The notes under the pieces are model-generated. The model was not told the origin of the DNA, did not search any database, and saw only the letters and a list, made by a program, of their open reading frames with translations. From assembly GCA_900546355.1 (NCBI GenBank), contig URCM01000106.1, forward strand, positions 1-9,895: a stretch of DNA of 9,895 bases, in the 5' to 3' direction. The translations under genes were made by a program, and so were the position numbers. Of this stretch, positions 1 through 4,306 are shown piece by piece. Origin of the DNA: an uncultured Bacteroides sp. Lineage in GTDB: Bacteria > Bacteroidota > Bacteroidia > Bacteroidales > Bacteroidaceae. Numbering within the stretch: position 1 is the first letter of the stretch; each line of letters starts with the position of its first letter.

Positions 1-1033
1 GGCGTGTCTGCCCGTCGAAGTGGATGACACCTTTCTTGATATAGGCACGCTGTTTCCTCAGCTTCTGGAAAATCTCGCCCTGTGTGATTTTCGGATTGAG
101 GGTGAGCAGCCGGTCTATGTAGTCCTCTATGCGTGCGAAGCGTTGCTCCGGGGTGGCGAAGTCCAGCAGTTCTTCCGTGGCCAGCACCCTCGCCCCGTTG
201 ATGACGGTGCGGTGGGCGTGGTCGACAATTATGTAGCCGTAGGGAACGTCTTTCCTGCCGAAGAAAACGAGACTGATGCCGAACTTTTCTTTCAGCTCTT
301 TCTGCAACTCTTCTTTGCTGCCGCTCACGTCCCGGTATTTTTTGAAGATGCTCCGCAGCTGGCGGCAACGGGCGCGTTCCCTGTAGCCGCTTTTGAAAAG
401 CCGCTCGACTTCGGCCAGCGGAATTTGCCGCTGCACCTTGCCGCCATGCTTGATGAATACTATCCCTTCTTTCTGATATACCTCATATCCCATAGAAACC
501 ATGATTGCCTTAAACTGGGCAAAAGAAGAAAAGGTATATTGCCTGGCCGCTTCAATGTCGTCGGCGGTCTTCTTCTGCCTGTCCGTGCCAAGAATACGGT
601 CTATGACTTCCTGGGAACGCCTGCGCTCGTGGCTGTGTGCTATCTTCCTGCCGTCGGGGGCGACCCGTGAGGTGATGATATGTAGGTGAGTGTTGTCGGT
701 GTCATGGTGGGCGTAGATGAGCCACGGTTGTCCGGGTTCGGCATATCCCATTTCCTTGAGGTAACGGTGCGCGAAGTCCAGCAGCTCGGATTCCGTCATC
801 TCACGGCCTTTGCAGCTGACGGCCACATGGAATTGGGGTTTTCGGATGCGGTTATTGGTGGAACTGTATTTTTTAAGATAGCCGGTAAGTTCTTCTGTAG
901 TGGGTCTGTCTGCCAGGCCGACCGTCCCGAAGTTCCGCATCTCGATGAGCCGGGCAAGCCCTTTCGACACCTTGTGCTCGTTGTAACCCACGGCATGAAA
1001 GTCCGCGCTTCCGGGTAATATGGTCGCTATCAT
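1..1033 (-). CDS. Relaxase / mobilization nuclease, 3' end cut by window edge
   Basis: Nicks one strand at oriT and stays bound to the 5' end to lead the DNA into a recipient. Reading the minus strand from ATG at 1033 gives 344 residues (MIATILPGSADFHAVGYNEH...) with no stop before the window edge. The start is firm because an in-frame TAA lies five codons upstream. The metal-binding triad motif HHDTDNTHLH is at residues 109-118, as in MOBP-like relaxases with the HxDxxxxHxH pattern, and is preceded by FHVAVS at 69-74. Tyr17 in GYNEHKV near the N terminus is the likely DNA-attacking tyrosine; this is inferred from the YN..K motif of Bacteroides relaxases. It starts 38 bases after the mobC stop, so the two are probably one operon. 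The nuclease domain is complete; only the C-terminal tail is missing. GC is markedly higher than in the host genes. Confidence 0.92.
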   Translation of the reverse strand, partial: MIATILPGSADFHAVGYNEHKVSKGLARLIEMRNFGTVGLADRPTTEELTGYLKKYSSTNNRIRKPQFHVAVSCKGREMTESELLDFAHRYLKEMGYAEPGQPWLIYAHHDTDNTHLHIITSRVAPDGRKIAHSHERRRSQEVIDRILGTDRQKKTADDIEAARQYTFSSFAQFKAIMVSMGYEVYQKEGIVFIKHGGKVQRQIPLAEVERLFKSGYRERARCRQLRSIFKKYRDVSGSKEELQKELKEKFGISLVFFGRKDVPYGYIIVDHAHRTVINGARVLATEELLDFATPEQRFARIEDYIDRLLTLNPKITQGEIFQKLRKQRAYIKKGVIHFDGQTR

Positions 1034-1071
1034 CTTGGGGTGGAGTTATCTGGGTTAATGTATATGTTGTC

Positions 1072-1458
1072 CTAAGGTCTGCCTATTCTCTGTGTGAGGG
1101 TGTCAAGCTGCCTCTTTATCCCGTTGACTATGTTCTGTGTGTCCCGGATGACCGGAAACAGGACTTCTTGGATATAGCTTGGGGGCAGCAACCCTGCAAC
1201 CGCCAGCTCGTTGGCGCGCTTTACTGCCTGGTTGAGGTTTCCGCCTATATGGGACAGTTCGCCCTGGTATCTCCGGTAAAACGAACCGAGTTCCTGCATG
1301 AGTTCAAGCTGCTGCCTGACGCTTACGTTTGAATACTCTTCGAGTGCCTTGCGCACGTAGTGGCTTACGGTCTTGTATTCAGCCGATTTCTCCTTGAACT
1401 CCCGAACTTCTTCCGGGGTCATCCTTACCTTGATGTACTTGTTCCTATGTTCCTTCAT
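1072..1458 (-). CDS. mobC: MobC-like relaxosome accessory protein
   Basis: Small DNA-binding partner that helps the relaxase open oriT. The 128-residue product starts with a ribbon-helix-helix-like segment (YIKVRMTPEEVREF from residue 8, then a second helix SHYVRKALEEY), followed by LSHIGGNLNQAVKRAN at about 68-83, the hallmark of the bacterial MobC family. The C-terminal third is predicted helical. I chose the ATG at 1458; an in-frame TTG at 1476 would add MQTNRN, but that codon lies inside an inverted repeat (1462-1480), which fits a control site better than coding sequence. The relaxase follows 38 bases downstream. RHH proteins of this type often bind near their own promoter, and palindromes lie upstream, so autoregulation is plausible. 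Naming varies between Bacteroides elements; the family call is firmer than the symbol. Confidence 0.87.
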   Translation of the reverse strand: MKEHRNKYIKVRMTPEEVREFKEKSAEYKTVSHYVRKALEEYSNVSVRQQLELMQELGSFYRRYQGELSHIGGNLNQAVKRANELAVAGLLPPSYIQEVLFPVIRDTQNIVNGIKRQLDTLTQRIGRP

Positions 1459-1461
1459 GTT

Positions 1462-1480
1462 CCGGTTTGTTTGCAACCGG
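1462..1480. repeat. Inverted repeat just upstream of mobC
   Basis: Perfect 6-bp arms CCGGTT (1462-1467) and AACCGG (1475-1480) around a 7-base loop. The near arm ends 3 bases before the mobC ATG, so in the mRNA it could mask the translation start, or in DNA it could bind the MobC RHH protein. Function is inferred from position only. Confidence 0.45.
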
Positions 1481-1573
1481 GATTGTCTTACCTTATTTCG
1501 CAGGGCGAAACAGCGGCGGTGCCGCTCCGGTGCATGGCATCCGGCAAGTCACTTTTTGGGAGAACAAACGGAG

Positions 1574-1589
1574 TTTTGTGGCCACAAAA
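1574..1589. promoter_or_regulatory. Perfect 16-bp palindrome, likely operator
   Basis: TTTTGTGGCCACAAAA is fully self-complementary. On the minus strand its first half forms the TTTTG of the putative mobC -7 box, so a protein bound here would block the promoter. The mobC product, an RHH-type DNA-binding protein, is the natural candidate ligand, but this is inferred. Confidence 0.45.
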
Positions 1590-1616
1590 GTACAACTTGC
1601 TTGGAAAATCCTGCAA
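1585..1616 (-). promoter_or_regulatory. Putative mobC-relaxase promoter
   Basis: On the minus strand TTG (complement of 1614-1616) is followed after 21 bases by TACTTTTG (complement of 1585-1592), an exact match to the Bacteroides -7 consensus TAnnTTTG with an acceptable -33 element. Transcription would begin near 1578 and give a leader of roughly 120 bases before mobC that contains the hairpins at 1512-1526 and 1462-1480. Confidence 0.45.
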
Positions 1617-1624
1617 CGCAGGGC

Positions 1625-2286
1625 AATATCATCCCGGGTTCTTTTTTGCGCCAAAATTACCGTGGAAAGTGGCTTCCGTACAAAATGCACAACACTATTC
1701 TTCAAGGAGCGTACCATTTTTACCGTGGTGTCAAGGACATCCGATTGCCGGGTATGCCAGTGAATTTTGCTTTGTATTTATGTATATGATGTTTTTCGAT
1801 TGTGTAGAATTTCGATATATGGGATGAAGATTAGGCTAGTTCCAGGTGGGTGGTTATGTCGATTCATCCATCCGTGAATTATCGGGAACATTATCCGCTC
1901 GTCCGACAACAGGAGGGAAAAGGAAACTGCGGTTTTCATTTAACAGATTAGTAATGAGCTTGGATTTTTCAGTAGAATACAATAAGGTTATGGGTGGTTA
2001 AGTAGTCCATTACATTCCTTTGCATCCATTCATCAGACTTGAATAACCAGAAATATATGCACTTGACAACCTTGAATTTTGGGAAATACGACACTTGTCA
2101 CCCGTATCTTCCAAGCTATGGATATGAAGCAATCTTGATATGCAAGCGTAATGGATATTCATCTGACAATTAGTGATTTTACCGGGAAATAGTTGCTGTA
2201 AAATTTCCATATCTCGTTGATTTTTAGTATATTTAAAGTGAAAAAATGGCCTCGTTTGGCTTATGGCTTTACTTAAATTTGAGTAT
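1625..2286. other. Gene-poor spacer of the element
   Basis: No convincing gene. Only weak structure is visible: the 9-mer TTACCGTGG occurs twice in direct orientation (1657-1665, 1720-1728), and two mutually exclusive stems could form at 2176-2208 (ATTTTAC/GTAAAAT with a 15-base spacer, or GGAAAT/ATTTCC with a 12-base spacer). A 31-codon ORF from ATG 1856 on the plus strand has no recognisable product. TAAATTTG at 2274-2281 matches the Bacteroides -7 box, but TTTG at 2255-2258 is only 15 bases upstream, and transcription would start at the ATG of the small ORF, so I do not call a promoter. The spacer may be decayed accessory DNA. Confidence 0.5.
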
Positions 2287-2499
2287 ATGTTTGAACTGTT
2301 ACTGATAATATACCTGGTACCGGTCATCATCGTGCTTTCGCTGTTGTTGCTATTGGTATTATGGCTGGCAAGGAATGTGTTGCGGTTTGCCGGATGGCTG
2401 GTGAAGAAGGGATGTGTACTTGTATGGAAGGGGTTGTTGCTGTTAGTCTGCATCTTCTTGGGGCGATGTGGCGCAAACCGTCCGCCGAATTCAAGATAA
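2287..2499 (+). CDS. Possible small hydrophobic membrane protein (unrecognised)
   Basis: I do not recognise this 70-residue product (MFELLLIIYLVPVIIVLSLL...). It has a very hydrophobic segment at about residues 3-26, a short basic stretch (ARNVLRFAGWLVKK) and a second hydrophobic segment (CVLVWKGLLLLVCIFLG), so two membrane passes or a hairpin in the inner membrane are plausible. An upstream in-frame ATG at 2263 would add MALLKFEY. No good ribosome-binding site or promoter is seen. It converges on the integrase gene. The reading frame shifted by +1 stays open from 2447 to the TAG at 2594-2596 and encodes a protein-like tail ending in GRYGFVLYSDGMVFFPHVRC, so the gene may once have been longer and be frameshifted. 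The ORF could also be chance: TTG/CTG-rich DNA gives hydrophobic frames. Confidence 0.3.
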   Translation: MFELLLIIYLVPVIIVLSLLLLLVLWLARNVLRFAGWLVKKGCVLVWKGLLLLVCIFLGRCGANRPPNSR

Positions 2500-2519
2500 T
2501 GGCGAAACAGCAAAGCCGC

Positions 2520-2540
2520 ACCTGTCTCGAAAGGGCAGGT
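2520..2540. repeat. Short hairpin between the small ORF and the integrase
   Basis: ACCTGTC (2520-2526) can pair with GGCAGGT (2534-2540) over a 7-base loop with one G-T wobble. No T-run follows, so it is not a typical terminator. Function unknown. Confidence 0.3.
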
Positions 2541-2592
2541 ATGGCTTCGTGCTGTATTCGGATGGAATGGTGTTTTTCCCTCATGTCAGGTG

Positions 2593-2618
2593 TTAGCCCT
2601 TACTGACAAACGGGCTAA
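2593..2618 (-). terminator. Weak hairpin at the integrase 3' end
   Basis: TTAGCCC (2593-2599) and GGGCTAA (2612-2618) form a perfect 7-bp stem with a 12-base loop. The integrase stop codon lies inside one arm. No T-tract follows on the minus strand, so termination would be weak; the hairpin could also stabilise the mRNA end. Confidence 0.35.
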
Positions 2619-4108
2619 AATCCTTTTCCCTTGCTTCTCTCATATACCACTTCCTTCTGGGTATCGCAGTTGGTGATACGGAACTGTACGGTGCATCCGG
2701 TCGGTATGTCGCTCGGAAGCTTGTTTGCCAGCTTGGCAATCACTTGGTCAACATTGCTGAAACCGATGTCCGTAAATTCGGAAAGCACCTTTCCTTTGAA
2801 ATAGGCCCGTCCGAGAATCATCATCTTCTTGGATATGCGGAACAGCTTGTCTGCCGGAGCCTCAATGTCACGCGCTTTGCCTTGCTTGCTCTTCTCGTCA
2901 CTGAAAAAGATGAAGTCGATGACCTTGGCGTTCAGCCTCCATGCCGGGGTGAAGTCTATCTTGACATAGCCACGGGTGACATTCAGCCCGTGGCTGTGGT
3001 TCATGCCGAACGCCACTTCATAAAGGTTGGCATCACAGTCATTTTGGGCGATGGTCGCCCACGTGTGCCGGAACGTGTAATAACAGTAGTAGTCCTCCTT
3101 TTTCATGCCCATGTCGGCGCATATCTTGCGTATTCCGATATTCACGTTGGCATTGAAACTGTCGGAGTTGCTGTAACGGCTGTGGAATACGAACAGGTAT
3201 TCATCATCCTCGCCGGACAAATACTTCTCAAAAGTGGACTGGATAAATGGTTCGATACGCATTTCCATGTATGCCTCGTCTTTCCGGCTGTTGCGGGTCT
3301 TGGCTCTTTTATAGCCGATAATGCCATTGTTGTAGTCCTTCTTTTTGAGTTCGTAAAGGTCAACGGTATTGATGCCACCAATGCACAACGAAAGAAGAGC
3401 CACATCCCGGCCAAGCTCCGGAAGGGGAGACAGCATCTTTGTTTTTGGAAGCGGACGGTTGAAGAACTCACGGCAAGCTTCCGCACTGATTGCCCTTTGC
3501 ACTGTGCTATCTGATTTTGGAATCTTTATTTTCAGCCAAGGGTTGAACTTTATACGCATGATGCCACGTTCTTCATCGTTTAACTCGATAATGGCTTTTT
3601 TGAAAATCTGTCTCACACAAGTAGGATACATTTCTTTGGCTCGGTTTGTTTTTGCCAGACTGTCTATCCATTTTTTCAAAACAACAGAGGTAAGTGTGCT
3701 GAACATAATTTGTGTCGTTCCCAAATATCGCTCAAGATGATTAACGGCAAGCTGATAATTTTTTGCATTTCGAGCATGACCACCATTTATCATTTGAGCA
3801 ATGAAATTAGCTGCGAACTCACTAAAGTTTACATCACCATCCGAGTGCTGAAGAAATTCTATCAACTCAGAGACTGAATAGTTTGATACCTCATGACGAT
3901 TAATCATATCAGAGTAGCGTAATATTTCACGCGAACAAAATTCATTCACTACCGCATCCTTAATTTCACCAGCTTTGGTAAGTTGCTTATCGGTGATAAA
4001 CTTGTCTGTCTTTATATATCCCATTTTTGAGCGGTGAACGACACGGATATAGACTTGGTAGAAGCCATCGGCTCTCTTGTACCTTACGATTGCTTTAAAT
4101 GTTGCCAT
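2615..4108 (-). CDS. Tyrosine recombinase (integrase) of the element, with C-terminal extension
   Basis: Catalyses site-specific integration and excision through a phosphotyrosine link to DNA. The 497 residues read as an N-terminal arm-binding-like region (1-80), a SAM-like core-binding domain (about 95-185), a catalytic domain (about 205-385) and a roughly 110-residue tail. Visible catalytic elements are the beta-hairpin lysine region YKRAKTR (266-272), YTFRHTWATIA with Arg347, GMNHSHG with His371, and the nucleophile Tyr381 in VTRGYVK. Two positions are unusual: the segment GGINTVDL (244-251) has Asn247 where the first catalytic arginine normally stands, and the HxxR box reads YxxR (Tyr344). 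Bacteroidetes integrases such as IntDOT of CTnDOT also lack the first arginine, so this need not be inactive. Start at ATG 4108. The 5' part of the gene is much more AT-rich than the 3' part. No excisionase is seen nearby. Confidence 0.93.
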   Translation of the reverse strand: MATFKAIVRYKRADGFYQVYIRVVHRSKMGYIKTDKFITDKQLTKAGEIKDAVVNEFCSREILRYSDMINRHEVSNYSVSELIEFLQHSDGDVNFSEFAANFIAQMINGGHARNAKNYQLAVNHLERYLGTTQIMFSTLTSVVLKKWIDSLAKTNRAKEMYPTCVRQIFKKAIIELNDEERGIMRIKFNPWLKIKIPKSDSTVQRAISAEACREFFNRPLPKTKMLSPLPELGRDVALLSLCIGGINTVDLYELKKKDYNNGIIGYKRAKTRNSRKDEAYMEMRIEPFIQSTFEKYLSGEDDEYLFVFHSRYSNSDSFNANVNIGIRKICADMGMKKEDYYCYYTFRHTWATIAQNDCDANLYEVAFGMNHSHGLNVTRGYVKIDFTPAWRLNAKVIDFIFFSDEKSKQGKARDIEAPADKLFRISKKMMILGRAYFKGKVLSEFTDIGFSNVDQVIAKLANKLPSDIPTGCTVQFRITNCDTQKEVVYERSKGKGF

Positions 4109-4133
4109 AAATTGTTGGTTTGTAATGAATTAC

Positions 4134-4187
4134 TTTTGTATGTCCTTTTGTATGCGCAGCATCAGAATTTCGTATGTAATTTGTATG
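4134..4187. repeat. Four phased direct repeats TTTnGTATG upstream of the integrase
   Basis: Copies are TTTTGTATG (4134-4142), TTTTGTATG (4146-4154), TTTCGTATG (4168-4176) and ATTTGTATG (4179-4187), all in one orientation, with starts 12, 22 and 11 bases apart, so they sit on nearly the same face of the helix. A degenerate fifth, TTTGTAATG, is at 4119-4127. Position between the integrase start and the inferred element border fits arm-type integrase sites, or sites for an excision or repressor protein. The repeats are seen; the role is inferred. Confidence 0.6.
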
Positions 4188-4246
4188 CAAGAGCCGTTTA
4201 TTTGGCTCAATTTATGCGGTCAAATGAACGAACCGTATAAAAACAG

Positions 4247-4288
4247 TTTAGGCTGTAATGCCTGTCATACAGGACATTACAGCCTAAA
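4247..4288 (-). terminator. Strong intrinsic terminator of ppdK
   Basis: TTTAGGCTGTAATG (4247-4260) and CATTACAGCCTAAA (4275-4288) are perfect 14-base inverted arms. The inner bases CCTGT-CAT-ACAGG extend the stem by five more pairs, leaving a single bulged A and a 3-base loop. On the minus strand the stem is followed by CTGTTTTTAT, a T-tract, 18 bases downstream of the ppdK stop. It also marks the closest clearly host-derived sequence to the element. Confidence 0.85.
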
Positions 4289-4306
4289 TCAATGCCTAAG
4301 ATATTT

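Larger units (their letters stand above)
1462..1624. other. Candidate oriT / mob control region
   Basis: This GC-rich non-coding stretch directly upstream of mobC holds four separate perfect palindromes in about 160 bases: CCGGTT/AACCGG (1462-1480), AGCGGC/GCCGCT with loop GGT (1512-1526), TTTTGTGGCCACAAAA (1574-1589) and CCTGC/GCAGG with loop AAC (1610-1622). The octamer CGCAGGGC occurs twice in direct orientation (1499-1506 and 1617-1624). Transfer origins of mobilizable elements usually lie next to the mob genes and consist of such inverted repeats beside a nick site. I cannot identify the nick site, so oriT is an inference. Confidence 0.45.
1..4246. mobile_element. Integrated mobilizable element, right-hand part (left end outside window)
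   Basis: A relaxase, a MobC-like accessory protein and a tyrosine recombinase lie together on the minus strand beside intact host genes, which is the usual make-up of a Bacteroidales integrative mobilizable element. The right border is inferred to fall between the integrase upstream repeats (ending at 4187) and the ppdK terminator (starting at 4247); it cannot be fixed because the other end is not visible. Composition supports foreign, mosaic origin: hand-counted 60-base lines give roughly 63% GC in the relaxase (181-240), 50-52% in the 3' half of the integrase and 35-40% in its 5' half. No type IV secretion, coupling-protein, replication or excisionase gene is seen here, so transfer in trans by a helper element is likely but unproven. 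Confidence 0.8.

Noticed and set aside
20..1018. Long plus-strand ORFs opposite the relaxase (20-670 and 686-1018)
   Set aside because: They are antisense shadows: the minus strand encodes a recognisable relaxase with its full active-site motif, while the plus-strand products match nothing I know.
1465..1474. GTTTGTTTGC, a perfect match to the CTnDOT attachment consensus GTTnnTTTGC
   Set aside because: It lies inside the mobC leader, far from the integrase and inferred border, and one such match in about 10 kb is not surprising by chance.
2010..2513. Minus-strand 167-codon ORF in the spacer
   Set aside because: Its first half is an Asn/Ser/His/Thr-rich reversal of the hydrophobic plus-strand ORF, and its second half (from about 2214 down) shows no family motif, start signal or promoter. 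It cannot be excluded as a remnant but is not supported.
2744..3514. Plus-strand 256-codon ORF opposite the integrase
   Set aside because: Antisense shadow of the integrase catalytic region; no start context and no recognisable domain.
4134..4187. Short repeats considered as a CRISPR array or replication iterons
   Set aside because: Units are only 9 bases with 2-13 base gaps, far too short for CRISPR repeats and spacers, and no cas or rep gene is nearby.
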